In this document: one piece after another, positions 7,680-17,267 of the stretch
Layout of the letters: every line of letters begins with the position of its first letter
How positions within the stretch are numbered: the stretch's first letter is position 1
Source of the DNA: SZUA-430 sp964483585
GTDB lineage: Bacteria; Pseudomonadota; Alphaproteobacteria; Micropepsales; Micropepsaceae
Direction of reading: 5' to 3'
Assembly (NCBI GenBank): GCA_964483585.1
Contig: CAZABH010000013.1
Location: forward strand, 10,928-74,927
Length of the DNA: 64,000 nucleotides
Translations under genes and position numbers: made by a program
Notes under the pieces: generated by a model
Told to the model about the DNA's origin: nothing
The model's input: the letters and a program-made list of their open reading frames with translations, nothing else
The model's database searches: none

Positions 7680-10600
7680 GCATCTACGAACTGTGCATCA
7701 AACGGCCTGTCTTTGCCATCGTGATCAGCTTGCTGATCGTAGCCTTCGGCGTGCTGTCATATGCCAGCATGCCGATGCGCGAGCTCCCCGACATAGATCC
7801 GCCGGTTGTATCAATCGAAAGTGACTATCCCGGCGCCGCTGCAAGCGTTGTCGAGACGCGGATCACACAACCCATCGAGAACGCAATCGCAGGCATCGAG
7901 GGCATCGACACGATCTCCTCAAATTCCCGCGATGGCTCCTCCTCGGTGAACATTACCTTCCGCCTGTCCCGGGATATCGAAGCTGCAGCCAACGATGTGC
8001 GCAATGCAGTCGCTCGGATTATTGATAACCTTCCCGAGGAGGCCGATCCGCCTCAGGTCCAGAAAGCAGAGGCAGACAGCGCACCGATCATGTTCCTGAA
8101 CATGACGTCGAAGACCATGTCGCGCATGCAGCTGACGGACTACGCCGAGCGCTATATCGTCGACCGGTTGACAACTGTGGATGGCATTTCCCGTGCCAAT
8201 GCGTTTGGCGAGTCCCGTGCCCTTCGCATTTGGATCGACCGCGACGCGCTGGCCGCCCGAGGCCTTACCATCGCTGACATCGAAACAGCACTACGCGCAG
8301 AGAATCTCGAGCTGCCAGCGGGCCGGATCGAGTCTGACACACGCAATCTGACGATAAGGATCGCGCGCGGCTACAACACAGCCAGGGATTTCGGCGAACT
8401 CGTTGTTCGAAGGACCAACGACGGCACCCTGATACGCCTCGCAGATGTGGCAAAAGTCGAGATCGCAAAGCGTGACTTCCGGACTGATTTTCGCGGAAAT
8501 GGCCAAAGCCAGGTTGGCATCGGTATTTTCAAGCAGTCGACCGCCAACCAGCTTGCCGTCGCGCGCGATATACGCAAGGAAGTTGATCTGATCCGCGCCA
8601 ACCTCCCCGAGGGAACAGAGCTCGTCATCGCAGTCGATTACTCGGTTTTCATCGAGCATTCGGTGACGGAAGTATTCATAACGCTTTCGATCACCGGGAT
8701 CCTCGTGTTCATCGTGATCTATCTGTTTCTGGGCGACTTCAGGGCAGCAATCATCCCCGCCCTGACGGTGCCGGTTTGCCTGCTTGGCGCCATGATCCTG
8801 CTGAATGTCTTCGGCGCTTCCATCAACCTCGTGACGCTGCTCGCACTGGTGCTTGCGATTGGCCTGGTCGTGGACGACGCAATTGTTGTCCTCGAGAACG
8901 TGCAGCGACGCGTCGACGAGGGCGAACCTGCCCTTCTCGCAGGCATCAATGGCACGAGGCAGGTGGCCTTCGCCGTGATAGCGACCACAGCTGTTCTCAT
9001 CGCTGTCTTTGTGCCAATCGTGTTTCTGGAAGGCTCGACGGGCAGGCTGTTCTCCGAACTGGGGATCGCACTGGGCTCAGCAGTTGCCTTCTCGTCGCTG
9101 ATTGCGCTCTCCCTGTGCGCAATGATGTGCTCCCAGCTCCTGAAACCAGTGACCCGGGAGAGCGCACTTTCGCGTTCGGTCCATGGCACCACATCATGGA
9201 TTGCCAGCAAATACCGTCGTCTGCTGCAGGCCTCACTTGATACACCAGCGACGGTCATAGGCATTCTGGTCGCATCGACAGCGGGCGGTTATCTGCTGTT
9301 CCAGATCGTACCCGCAGAGATCGCACCTGCGGAAGACCGGGGAATTTTTGATATCGGTGTTTCGATGGCGGAGGGAACCGGCTACGAAGCCGCCCATAAG
9401 CAGATGCTGGAAATCGAGAAAGAGTTGATGCCACTGGTGGAAAGCGGCACAGCATCCCGCCTCATCATTCGCGTTCCGAGAAGCTTCGGCTTCACCTCAG
9501 ACTACAACGGTGGCCGCGGAATCGTGATGCTCGCGCCATGGGGTGAACGCCCGCCACAATCTGCCGTCATCGAGGATGTGCAGCGGCAATTGCGTCAGTT
9601 CCCGGCCGTACGCGCAACAGCCAACGCACGCTCGAGCTTTGGCCGAGGCGGCGGTGGCGGCCAGACCCCCGTCCTGTTCGTGCTCGGAGGGAACAGCTTC
9701 GAAGAGTTGATCGTCTGGCGAGACAAAATGCTCGCGAAGGCCGAGCAATTCCCCGGGCTCGTTAATGTCGATAGCGATTACCAGGAAACCAAGCCTCAAC
9801 TCATGGTGCACATCGACAAGACGAGAGCTGCCGAACTCGGCGTTTCAACTCTCACGGTTGGTCGCACGATGGAAACCCTGCTGGGACAGAGGCGCATCGG
9901 CAGCATCGTTGAGGATGGTGAAGAATACGACATCATTGTTGAGAGTATCGGGCAGGATCGCCGCCAACCATCAGACATCACGGACATCATGGTCCGTGGT
10001 CGTGAAGGCGAACTGATTCCGCTCTCCAACATCGTCACAATGCGTGAGCAGGCCGGCGCCGCCTCACTGAGCCGCTTCAACAGGCTTCGAGCCATTACGA
10101 TATCCGCAAATCTTGCGCCGGGAACAACGTTGGGCGAGGGACTGGCCTTTCTTGAAGAAACAGCGCGCACCGAACTCCCACCCCATGCACAAATTGACTA
10201 CAAGGGCCAGTCCCTAGAATACAAGGAATCGAGCTCGCAGTTGGCTTTCACATTTGGTCTGGCGCTTCTGATCGTGTTCCTCGTGCTGGCCGCCCAATTC
10301 GAAAGCTTCGTACACCCCTTCATCATCATCCTGACAGTCCCCCTGGCAGTGACAGGCGCAATGCTTGGCCTCTGGCTTTCGGGCTCCACGCTCAACATCT
10401 TCAGCCAAATCGGTATTGTGATGCTCGTTGGCCTCGCCGCGAAGAATGGCATTCTGATTGTCGAATTTGCGAACCAGCTCAGAGATGCGGGCAAACCAGT
10501 GAAAGAGGCGCTTGTGGAAGCATGTGAAACCCGTTTCCGCCCGATCATCATGACATCTCTGTCCACCTCGATGGGAGCGCTGCCCCTGATCCTGTGGCAA

Positions 10601-10786
10601 GGGGCGGGCTCTGAAAGCCGGTTCACGATAGGAATTGTCATCTTCGCAGGCGTAGTATTTTCGACGCTGCTGACGCTGTTCGTGGTTCCCGCTTTCTACA
10701 ACCTACTGGCTCGTTACACGCGCTCGCCGAACGCAGTCGCTCTTGAGATCGAGAAACTGGCCACCGGAACGAAGTCACCAACCTGA
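7676..10786 (+). CDS. RND multidrug efflux permease (AcrB/MexF-like HAE1 family)
   Basis: 1036 residues, the usual length for HAE1 permeases. TM1 (FAIVISLLIVAFGVLSY) is followed by MPMRELPDIDPPVVSIES, a porter domain, the TM2-6 block with ALVLAIGLVVDDAIVVLENV (the proton-relay Asp pair) and PIVFLEGSTG. The repeated second half has FESFVHPFIIILTVPLAVTGA, LVGLAAKNGILIVEFANQ and RFRPIIMTSL. A glycine-rich insert (SFGRGGGGGQ) lies in the second porter region. It acts as an inner-membrane trimer exporting drugs or lipophiles by proton antiport together with the upstream adaptor. The substrate is not predictable. It ends 9 bp before the convergent histidine kinase gene. Confidence 0.95.
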   Translation: MSIYELCIKRPVFAIVISLLIVAFGVLSYASMPMRELPDIDPPVVSIESDYPGAAASVVETRITQPIENAIAGIEGIDTISSNSRDGSSSVNITFRLSRDIEAAANDVRNAVARIIDNLPEEADPPQVQKAEADSAPIMFLNMTSKTMSRMQLTDYAERYIVDRLTTVDGISRANAFGESRALRIWIDRDALAARGLTIADIETALRAENLELPAGRIESDTRNLTIRIARGYNTARDFGELVVRRTNDGTLIRLADVAKVEIAKRDFRTDFRGNGQSQVGIGIFKQSTANQLAVARDIRKEVDLIRANLPEGTELVIAVDYSVFIEHSVTEVFITLSITGILVFIVIYLFLGDFRAAIIPALTVPVCLLGAMILLNVFGASINLVTLLALVLAIGLVVDDAIVVLENVQRRVDEGEPALLAGINGTRQVAFAVIATTAVLIAVFVPIVFLEGSTGRLFSELGIALGSAVAFSSLIALSLCAMMCSQLLKPVTRESALSRSVHGTTSWIASKYRRLLQASLDTPATVIGILVASTAGGYLLFQIVPAEIAPAEDRGIFDIGVSMAEGTGYEAAHKQMLEIEKELMPLVESGTASRLIIRVPRSFGFTSDYNGGRGIVMLAPWGERPPQSAVIEDVQRQLRQFPAVRATANARSSFGRGGGGGQTPVLFVLGGNSFEELIVWRDKMLAKAEQFPGLVNVDSDYQETKPQLMVHIDKTRAAELGVSTLTVGRTMETLLGQRRIGSIVEDGEEYDIIVESIGQDRRQPSDITDIMVRGREGELIPLSNIVTMREQAGAASLSRFNRLRAITISANLAPGTTLGEGLAFLEETARTELPPHAQIDYKGQSLEYKESSSQLAFTFGLALLIVFLVLAAQFESFVHPFIIILTVPLAVTGAMLGLWLSGSTLNIFSQIGIVMLVGLAAKNGILIVEFANQLRDAGKPVKEALVEACETRFRPIIMTSLSTSMGALPLILWQGAGSESRFTIGIVIFAGVVFSTLLTLFVVPAFYNLLARYTRSPNAVALEIEKLATGTKSPT

Positions 10787-10794
10787 TCGACGGC

Positions 10795-12549
10795 TCAGGC
10801 TCTTGCGCGAAAACGCTCGGGATAAACCAGAGTATCATCGCTCTTTTTCCCGACCTCAGGATCAACTGAGGGCAGCGAAAGACTGACCGTGGTACCGTCA
10901 CCAAGCGCACTGGTTATATCCATCCGACCTCCGTGCAACTCAGTCAATGCTTTGACCAGCGAGAGGCCAAGCCCAGTCCCCTTATGCAGACCCTTGGTTC
11001 CCGCAACCTGTTCGAAGGGTTTGCCGATACGCCCGATCTCGCTATCGGGAATGCCCACACCCGTATCTGACACACGAATACAAACATTGGCGTCCGATGC
11101 TGTAGCACTCAGCACGACGGAACCTTCACTCGGTGTGAATTTTATGGCATTCGACAACAGGTTCAGAACAGCCTGTTTGAGTGCCCGCCGATCCGCCTGA
11201 AGGTAAACCCCTCGATCAGCCTCGCACCGAACATTGACTCCCGCCTCAAGCGCAGCAGCAGACACCATAGCCATGCACTCCTCGAGCAAAGGCGAGACCT
11301 CGACACGCTGACGCTCGATGGTGAATTTGCCAGCTTCGATCTTGGACATGTCCAGAAGATCGGAAACAAGCTCGACCAGATGCATACCGGAGTCTCGAAT
11401 ATGCTCCGCATATTCGCGATACTTTTTGTGCCCGACGGGACCGAAGACCTCGTTGTGCATCATGTCGGAAAACCCAATGATGGCGTTAAGAGGCGTACGT
11501 AATTCATGGGCAACCGAAGCAAGAAAACGGGTGCGCGCCTCCGATGATTGCTCGGCGCGATCACGCGCAATGACAAGGTCAGCAATCCGCGCATTTCGGT
11601 CGGAGACATCCCTCGAGCTGGCAACAATCTCTCCGCGCAACGCTACGGTCTTCATCTCGACTGCTACATAGGACCCATCGCGCCGACGAAGCCTCACGTC
11701 AATCGTCTGCGGACCTTGGGACAATGTGCGCTCGAAGCCCAACTCAAGGGGCTTGAGATCCTGAATGTGCACGAACATTGCCGGACTCAGGCCTTGTAGT
11801 GATGACGGACTCATTCCAAGCAACTTCACCGCGGATTGGGAGCTGAACAGCACAGAACCGTCCGCCGCATGCCGCGTCAACAGATCCGCCGATGCCGATG
11901 TCGTCGACCGAAGGAATGCAGAGTGACCGACAAGCGATGCGCGATCCTGCTCGGCCTTTCGCTGGAAAGCCCTCAAGGCAAGCATTGCGACCACCAGCGC
12001 TGCAAACACGGAAGCGGCAGATATCGTGCCCGCCAGGCCCTCAGGCAGACGAGATGCGGGCAGCCACCCCATGAGTGACAAGAAGGCGAGCACAAGGAAG
12101 GCAAAAATCGAAATCCCTGCAGCCCGCACCAAGGCAGGCCGCCGCCCCGACAGCGCGGCCTCGAGAGGCACCAATAGCAGCCATGGCATTGCCGGCGACG
12201 CAACGCCTCCCGTCAAAAGGGCAATGGCAGTCACAAAACCGCAAAGGCTGAACGCCGACGCCGCCTGCCCATCCTCGAGGGACCAACCAAGCTGGACAGC
12301 CAAACCAATGAACAGAGGGGCCCAGAGAAACAAGAACGCGCAAGTCACAAGGAAGTCGGTAGGCCCCAACAAAATCCAGTGCAGAGGCCAGCAAACAAGG
12401 CCGATCAACCCGGCCAGCATATTGGCTGATATGAAGCTGGCCCGGCGCGCCTGCGGGCACTCCCCCTCACTGCCGAGTACACCGTCGAACGCATCCAGGA
12501 GAAATTTACTGATGGAAGTGGTCGTGCCAGCCAGATTACCGAACGCCAT
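10795..12549 (-). CDS. Membrane sensor histidine kinase, DivJ/PleC-like
   Basis: 584 residues from the ATG at 12549, which has GAGGG about 8 nt upstream; a TTG at 12564 is possible. About six hydrophobic segments (residues 40-200) come first, then a PAS-like domain (about 220-320, with LLGMSPSSLQGL and SRDVSDRNARI). The kinase core follows: H-box FLASVAHELRTPLNAIIGFSD, N-box LNLLSNAIKFTP, G1 DTGVGIPDSE, and GTGLGLSLVKALTELHGG. The membrane layout, PAS domain and HisKA wording resemble Caulobacter DivJ/PleC, cell-cycle kinases acting on DivK/PleD. Orthology is not proved, and no response regulator gene is adjacent. Confidence 0.85.
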   Translation of the reverse strand: MAFGNLAGTTTSISKFLLDAFDGVLGSEGECPQARRASFISANMLAGLIGLVCWPLHWILLGPTDFLVTCAFLFLWAPLFIGLAVQLGWSLEDGQAASAFSLCGFVTAIALLTGGVASPAMPWLLLVPLEAALSGRRPALVRAAGISIFAFLVLAFLSLMGWLPASRLPEGLAGTISAASVFAALVVAMLALRAFQRKAEQDRASLVGHSAFLRSTTSASADLLTRHAADGSVLFSSQSAVKLLGMSPSSLQGLSPAMFVHIQDLKPLELGFERTLSQGPQTIDVRLRRRDGSYVAVEMKTVALRGEIVASSRDVSDRNARIADLVIARDRAEQSSEARTRFLASVAHELRTPLNAIIGFSDMMHNEVFGPVGHKKYREYAEHIRDSGMHLVELVSDLLDMSKIEAGKFTIERQRVEVSPLLEECMAMVSAAALEAGVNVRCEADRGVYLQADRRALKQAVLNLLSNAIKFTPSEGSVVLSATASDANVCIRVSDTGVGIPDSEIGRIGKPFEQVAGTKGLHKGTGLGLSLVKALTELHGGRMDITSALGDGTTVSLSLPSVDPEVGKKSDDTLVYPERFRARA

Positions 12550-12859
12550 GCGACTCGCCCTCAAATCGTTAACACGAGGCTGGGCGCCAAAGGTTAACGA
12601 ATTCTAAACGAGAGGGTGCGAGCGCTCGCGCACCACAAGGCAAGGCGAACCCTACCTAAAACTGTCATGAAATATGATTCAACTTCAGCGCGAATTCGAT
12701 CCGGAATTGACTTAATTCGGAACCCTCATAGCTGCCGCATTGTTGATGCTTAATCCAGAGTTCGGACAACAGCCCGCAGGATCCGCGCAATTTGCGAGAT
12801 CATATTGAACAGTTCGGAAGAGGTGGGAGCCAAAATCCGTCGCGCAACAGGGGTCGATT
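12550..12859. other. Intergenic region between divergent kinase and DUF5330 genes
   Basis: 310 bp with no convincing gene. It contains GTTAAC/GAATTC-rich AT stretches near 12570-12605 and a GC-rich palindromic hairpin (GGTGCG...CGCACC around a GAGCGCTC core, 12615-12634). A near-palindrome CCGGAATTGACTTAATTCGG lies at 12701-12720. A TTGACT (12707-12712) could be a -35 element, but no clear -10 follows. It presumably holds both divergent promoters. Confidence 0.5.
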
Positions 12860-13195
12860 ATGGGCTTCATCTTCAGAACAATCTTCTGGCTGTCCGCAGC
12901 AGCCGTGATCCTTCCACCAGGCTCTCGTCTTGGCGGCGACAACATTGCGGAGTTCCGCGACGTAGACATCGAGCTGGAACTCAGGTCCGCCGCGTTTTCG
13001 GCATGGACGATGGTGTCCTCGGCCTCACAAGCCTGTGCAGACAATCCCGAACTCTGTCAGTCATTCCGCAAGCTCTGGGACGTCAGCGTATCAACAGCCT
13101 CAGACCTCGCGAACCAAGCGCCCGAAGCGTGGAGGGAGGCATCGGCCAACCTTAAAACCCCCGCTCATTCCCACAAAACCGATAGGGGAAATTGA
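12860..13195 (+). CDS. DUF5330-like small membrane-anchored protein
   Basis: 111 residues. The N-terminus MGFIFRTIFWLSAAAVILPPG is a hydrophobic anchor. A middle helix with CADNPELCQSFRKLW carries the closely spaced Cys pair seen in the small alphaproteobacterial family (DUF5330) that begins with an FxIRxxFWL anchor and has a 'C...PE.C' motif. The C-terminus is polar and probably disordered. AGGGG stands about 8 nt before the ATG. Function unknown; a periplasmic face with one disulfide is likely. Two other frames are open over the same DNA but lack such features. Confidence 0.65.
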   Translation: MGFIFRTIFWLSAAAVILPPGSRLGGDNIAEFRDVDIELELRSAAFSAWTMVSSASQACADNPELCQSFRKLWDVSVSTASDLANQAPEAWREASANLKTPAHSHKTDRGN

Positions 13196-13283
13196 CGCTC
13201 CGCCCACCTCGAAACCGCGTGACTTGAGCAGTTGGCCTACCTAGATTTCGTCGCCGCCGATAGCAGCGGCAACGGAGGCAGTC

Positions 13284-13814
13284 ATGTCAGCGCCATACGC
13301 GAAAGCACCCAAGCCACTCCCTCTGCCACACACCAGCATTCGTCCCGCGCGCGTTGAAGACTGCGACGCCATGATGGACATGATCCATGCGCTGGCTGCA
13401 TTTCAAGGCGTGGCGGACCGTATCTCAACAACGAGCGACCGGCTCCGCCAGGATGGCTTTGGAAGCAATCCGAAATTCGAGGCATTTATCGCAGAACGCG
13501 ATGGCACCTACGTCGGCTTCGCCATGTTTCAGCCAGTCTATCTCAGCTGGGAAGGAACCGTCGCCCTCCAGATCACCGATATGTTCGTAGCAGAGAGCGC
13601 CCGGAGCACAGGGGTAGGTTTTCGCCTTGCGCTGGAAGTCGCAAGGCTTGCGCAACAGCGCGGCTGCGGCGGGCTACAACTGAACATGGTCCACGCCAAC
13701 CCTTCACATACGTCACTTGATCGGATCGGCCTCGTTCATCAGGACGACCTGTTGCACTACCGCCTCGACGCAGCTGGTCTGGCCAAATTTCTGGACACAC
13801 ACCGCTCGGCTTGA
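13284..13814 (+). CDS. GNAT-family N-acetyltransferase
   Basis: 176 residues with a strong GGAGG five bases before the ATG. The GNAT fold is visible: SIRPARVEDCDAMMDMIHALAAFQ (beta1-alpha1), FIAERDGTYVGFAMFQPVYLSWEG (beta2-3), LQITDMFVAESARSTGVGFRLALEVARLA (beta4 and the acetyl-CoA pyrophosphate loop, here a diverged S-T-G-V-G), GLQLNMV (beta5) and a terminal GLVHQDDLLHYRL. The opening resembles diamine or amino-acid acetyltransferases, but the substrate is not assignable. It ends 6 bp before sufE, so co-transcription is likely. Confidence 0.8.
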   Translation: MSAPYAKAPKPLPLPHTSIRPARVEDCDAMMDMIHALAAFQGVADRISTTSDRLRQDGFGSNPKFEAFIAERDGTYVGFAMFQPVYLSWEGTVALQITDMFVAESARSTGVGFRLALEVARLAQQRGCGGLQLNMVHANPSHTSLDRIGLVHQDDLLHYRLDAAGLAKFLDTHRSA

Positions 13815-13820
13815 ACCTGC

Positions 13821-14273
13821 ATGACATCGAGTAAACAGACCGCTGAATGCCCCGCCCTCTCCATTGATCGTATCAAGGCCGACTTCGACGTCCTGGACGA
13901 TTGGGAAGATCGCTACCGGTACATCATAGACCTAGGACGCCAGCTCCCCACGCTGCCCCCTGAAATGCACAACGAACAAACGCGCGTGAGGGGCTGCGCG
14001 AGTCAAGTCTGGCTGCATGCCAGCGAGGAAAAAGCGGAGGACGGGACAGTCCGATTGCGCTTTTCCGGCGACAGCGACGCCCTGATCGTGAAGGGTCTCG
14101 TGGCTCTGGTTCTTTCAATATTCGACGGCAAGCGCCCCGACGAGATCCTCGAACTCGATGCACGCAGCCTCCTCACCGCGCTCGGTCTGCAAGCCAACCT
14201 CAGCCAGCAACGGTCAAATGGTCTGAACGCAATGATTGACCGCATCGCGGACGAAGCGCGCCGAGCAAGCTGA
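13821..14273 (+). CDS. sufE: SufE family sulfur acceptor for Fe-S cluster assembly
   Basis: 150 residues. DFDVLDDWEDRYRYIIDLGRQLP and MHNEQTRVRGCASQVWL are the SufE hallmarks; Cys59 in RVRGCASQVW is the residue that accepts persulfide sulfur from the desulfurase SufS. The core continues with LRFSGDSDALIVKGLVALVLSIFDGKRPDEI and LGLQANLSQQRSNGLNAMI. It acts in the cytosol with SufS to feed the SufBCD scaffold. No other suf genes are in the window, a common arrangement in alphaproteobacteria. Confidence 0.93.
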   Translation: MTSSKQTAECPALSIDRIKADFDVLDDWEDRYRYIIDLGRQLPTLPPEMHNEQTRVRGCASQVWLHASEEKAEDGTVRLRFSGDSDALIVKGLVALVLSIFDGKRPDEILELDARSLLTALGLQANLSQQRSNGLNAMIDRIADEARRAS

Positions 14274-14310
14274 AGCCTGCCAAAAGAGCGATAAACATAC
14301 CGGCAGGAGG

Positions 14311-15969
14311 TCAATCACCCGCAGGCGCGCCGACCAGCGTAGGATTGCCTGCCGGCGTCAGGATGCTGCCGCTGAATTGGGGAGACGCCTCAGTCGCGGG
14401 CGCGCCTGTCTCGGCAGCGTCGTCAACCCCAGCAGACTCCATTGCAGGCGCAGATGCGTCAATCAGGCTGTTACCCTGCGCAGACGCGGGGGCAGCAGCC
14501 TCGATCGCACTCGCTCCAACGCCAGAAACAACATCCTGGGGTGAAACGGGTGCGCTGACAGACACGACCGTGGGCGCGGCCACATTGCCTGACGCCTCAC
14601 GCAAGACACTGGCCTTCGAGCAAACCGCGTATTCCGTTCGAAGAAGGTCGATTTGGCGCTGGGGGGCGGCAGTCGAAACTGCAACAGTCCCCTTCGCACG
14701 CACATCCTGAACCGAGAGTGCTGCAGCCGCATCATGTGCCCGCTGGATGAGGGCCGCGACGGTCGCCGGACGTGTCCCTGCGGACACAGAACGATTGGCG
14801 CAAGCCGAACGCATGCGACACAAGTCAAGCATAGCGACGGCTTGACGCAACTGCTGCGCAGCCTCCGGGGCTGCCACCTTGCAAGCAGAGGATCCGGTCG
14901 TCACCGCACTCGCGCGGCCCACAATGGCTTGCAGACGAGCCACATCAAGCAAGGCCGCACCAAGATGATCCGCTGCCAGGCGCCAATTGATGGTTGCCAC
15001 GTCCCTGGTTTCTGTCTCGCGGCCGAGTTGCGTGAGACTGGTCGCAAGCGCCTTGAGGCGCCACGCCGCCTCGCTCCGCAGGTCGTTGCGGGCGCTACCG
15101 GCAAGATCCGCTGAATGCTCCATCACCGTTGCAAGCTGGGCGACAAAAATCGCACGCTCGTCGACCAATTTGCCGGTGACGAGAGGCAGGCGACCTTGCG
15201 CGCTGCGCGACGCGGTAGACTCCAGCAGCACCGGGATGATCTTCGACAGATATGTCGCATCGTCGCTCACACGGCGGACTTCAGCCGCGAGAGTAGATGG
15301 CCCGACGGGAAGCTCTGCAACCGAACCTGCCTGAGGAATGGAGGTCATCGCCCCCCCGAGTGCTGCAAGCGTTCGCTCCACACCCAAGATATCGGCGCGC
15401 AGAATGGCACTCGACGGACAGTCGACCTGCGGGCAGGACGCGGCGGCGCAGTTGCTTGCTGCACGTTTTACAGCCGCAGCAAGCTCATAGGCTGCACTGA
15501 CTGACGCAGCGATATCGCCATCACAGCTTGATGAAGCCTGACGGGCCCCAGGAACGCGACAGAAGTCTTCCGATCGACATCGGCTAGCCCAGCTCGTCAA
15601 AGCCGCAGCAGCCGCCTCCGCGCTGTCGGCTGTTCGCTCCGCAAGCTTGAGTTCGTCCTGCCGAACGGCTTCCTTTCGCTCGACAGAGATAGTGCGCCGC
15701 AGGGCGATCGCTTGCTCCCGCGCGCTGCGCGCGTGGCGTGCGAACCGCTGCGCCAGATCGGCAACCGTGACACAGTATTTGCAGCCACTGGCCTGGGCTC
15801 GGATCGTATCCTGCCGCTCTTGCACCTTGATTTGCGCCACAACATCGGGTTTTGGCGGACGGATCAGATCAAGCCCCGGTGGGGTCAGATCAACGCTCAG
15901 ATAGGCTGCGGAAACGCCCAGACAGACCGCCAGGACGATCACCCCGCACACAGCGAGAACGTCACGCAT
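14311..15969 (-). CDS. Unrecognised cysteine-rich, membrane-anchored Ala-rich helical protein
   Basis: 552 residues from the ATG at 15969, which has GGTGGG about 7 nt upstream; an in-frame GTG at 15981 has no such site. One N-terminal TM segment (VLAVCGVIVLAVCLGVSAAYL) is followed by about 400 residues of Ala/Arg/Glu-rich helix and a low-complexity Ala/Ser/Pro tail of about 100 residues. Twelve cysteines lie outside the TM, mostly in close groups: GCKYC, RCRSEDFC, SNCAAASCPQVDC, DLCRMRSAC. This even number suggests disulfides and a periplasmic location. I cannot match it to any known family. It stands alone, converging with sufE. The opposite strand has only shadow frames. Confidence 0.7.
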   Translation of the reverse strand: MRDVLAVCGVIVLAVCLGVSAAYLSVDLTPPGLDLIRPPKPDVVAQIKVQERQDTIRAQASGCKYCVTVADLAQRFARHARSAREQAIALRRTISVERKEAVRQDELKLAERTADSAEAAAAALTSWASRCRSEDFCRVPGARQASSSCDGDIAASVSAAYELAAAVKRAASNCAAASCPQVDCPSSAILRADILGVERTLAALGGAMTSIPQAGSVAELPVGPSTLAAEVRRVSDDATYLSKIIPVLLESTASRSAQGRLPLVTGKLVDERAIFVAQLATVMEHSADLAGSARNDLRSEAAWRLKALATSLTQLGRETETRDVATINWRLAADHLGAALLDVARLQAIVGRASAVTTGSSACKVAAPEAAQQLRQAVAMLDLCRMRSACANRSVSAGTRPATVAALIQRAHDAAAALSVQDVRAKGTVAVSTAAPQRQIDLLRTEYAVCSKASVLREASGNVAAPTVVSVSAPVSPQDVVSGVGASAIEAAAPASAQGNSLIDASAPAMESAGVDDAAETGAPATEASPQFSGSILTPAGNPTLVGAPAGD

Positions 15970-16265
15970 GAAACAACCCACCAGGGATTTGTTGCCCCGG
16001 TTCTCCCACGAATTGCCGCGAAAGAACCCCCCATTTGTTGTGGATGAGCATCACATAAGAGAAATAGATTTGCAATTTTTCATCACTTGTTTTTTCCAGT
16101 GATCTATGTAGCCGATTCGACACAGCCACTAAATGCAGTAGCATCGTGGTAAACGCGCTGGTGCCAACAACCATTTAAGCTACGCTGCTGCTAACGATTC
16201 GATTGCGGCGGTCGCGCGCCTCTCACTAGCGATAGTCGTCGGTCGACAAGAATGGTGGTTATTCG

Positions 16266-16706
16266 ATGGGCATCCCCTTCCTCCACAGGTTCAGAGCATC
16301 CTCGGGACAGACCCCTTTTGAAGCCAAGGCCCTCTCCCAGGCCAGCTGCGACTGGCCGCTGAGCCTTGTGGGTACGCAAGGCCCTCAATTGCTGACCTTC
16401 AGCATCATCGGTTTGGGCGAAACGGCACCCAGCGGTGCCGGCGTGTTCATCTATGCCCGCCGGGATGTCAGCGGCCAATGGCAGGCACTGTACATCGGGG
16501 AGACCTCGGACCTGCGAAACAGGTTGTCGTTCAACGAGATAGCCGCGGATGCATTGATGTCGGGCGCCACCGACATCCACGTCCTCCTGACCGGTAACGA
16601 CACTGGCGCCCGGCGGGAAACCTGCGAACAAATGATACGGGTAAACCGCCCCACGCTGAACGAAGTGCCCGGAACCACAGGGTCCCGACGGGGCAACGCG
16701 GCCTGA
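16266..16706 (+). CDS. GIY-YIG-like domain protein
   Basis: 146 residues. The core GVFIYARRD..WQALYIGETSDLRNRLSFNEIA matches the opening of the GIY-YIG nuclease fold ('GvYi' strand, 'YIG' strand, then a conserved Arg after LR), and ARRETCEQMIRVNRPTLNE fits the helix carrying the catalytic Glu followed by 'rP..N'. The first tripeptide is G-V-F rather than G-I-Y. About 45 residues with no clear domain precede it. No DNA-binding domain is attached, so substrate and activity are uncertain. It is preceded by an AT-rich 296-bp gap and ends 1 bp before the convergent mucR-like gene. Confidence 0.6.
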   Translation: MGIPFLHRFRASSGQTPFEAKALSQASCDWPLSLVGTQGPQLLTFSIIGLGETAPSGAGVFIYARRDVSGQWQALYIGETSDLRNRLSFNEIAADALMSGATDIHVLLTGNDTGARRETCEQMIRVNRPTLNEVPGTTGSRRGNAA

Positions 16707-16707
16707 C

Positions 16708-17121
16708 CTAACTCCTTTTTCCGGCTCGCCGCTTGCCTAAACCAATCTTCTTGGCCAACTGGGATCTGTGCTCCGCGTAATTCGGCGCCACCATGGGATA
16801 GTCATGCGGCAACCCCCACTTGGCACGGTATTCCTCAGGTGTCATGCCGTAAGCCGAACGAAGATGTCGCCTCAGGGACTTGAAGCGCAATCCATCCTCA
16901 AGACAAACGATATAAGCGTCCGTGACCGACCGCTTGATGGGAACAGCAGGCCGCTCGGTTGAACCAGACAGGGATTCCCCACGCCGTCCCGCCAGGGACA
17001 TCAGCGCCATCCGCACATGCCCGATGAGCCCGGGGATCTCGCTCGCAGCCACGGCATTGTTGGACAGGAATGCGGTGACGATCAGGACCGCTTGCTCAGT
17101 AAGGCGTTCATCGCTTGGCAC
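16708..17121 (-). CDS. MucR/Ros-family transcriptional regulator
   Basis: 137 residues, GTG start. The C-terminal half is nearly the family consensus: VCLEDGLRFKSLRRHLRSAYGMTPEEYRAKWGL followed by DYPMVAPNYAEHRSQLAKKIGLG. It provides the Cys-...-Asp-His-...-His zinc site of the prokaryotic Ros/MucR zinc finger; the second position is Asp, as in MucR. The N-terminal helix mediates oligomerisation in studied members. MucR proteins bind AT-rich DNA and control exopolysaccharide, motility and, in Caulobacter, cell-cycle genes. An AT-rich tract at about 16040-16140 upstream of the neighbouring gene would be a candidate target. Confidence 0.93.
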   Translation of the reverse strand: MPSDERLTEQAVLIVTAFLSNNAVAASEIPGLIGHVRMALMSLAGRRGESLSGSTERPAVPIKRSVTDAYIVCLEDGLRFKSLRRHLRSAYGMTPEEYRAKWGLPHDYPMVAPNYAEHRSQLAKKIGLGKRRAGKRS

Positions 17122-17267
17122 AACAACCCAAACCCATCTGACGAGGTCTTCAGGATTTAGAGAAAACGGGTCAAGCCTTCAAGCGTGCGCGCCGGAAAAT
17201 GTCCCCGCAGCCCAAACAAGCATCCCTGTGACTTGCCCGGATATCACTGAAGACCTATGTCTCGCGC

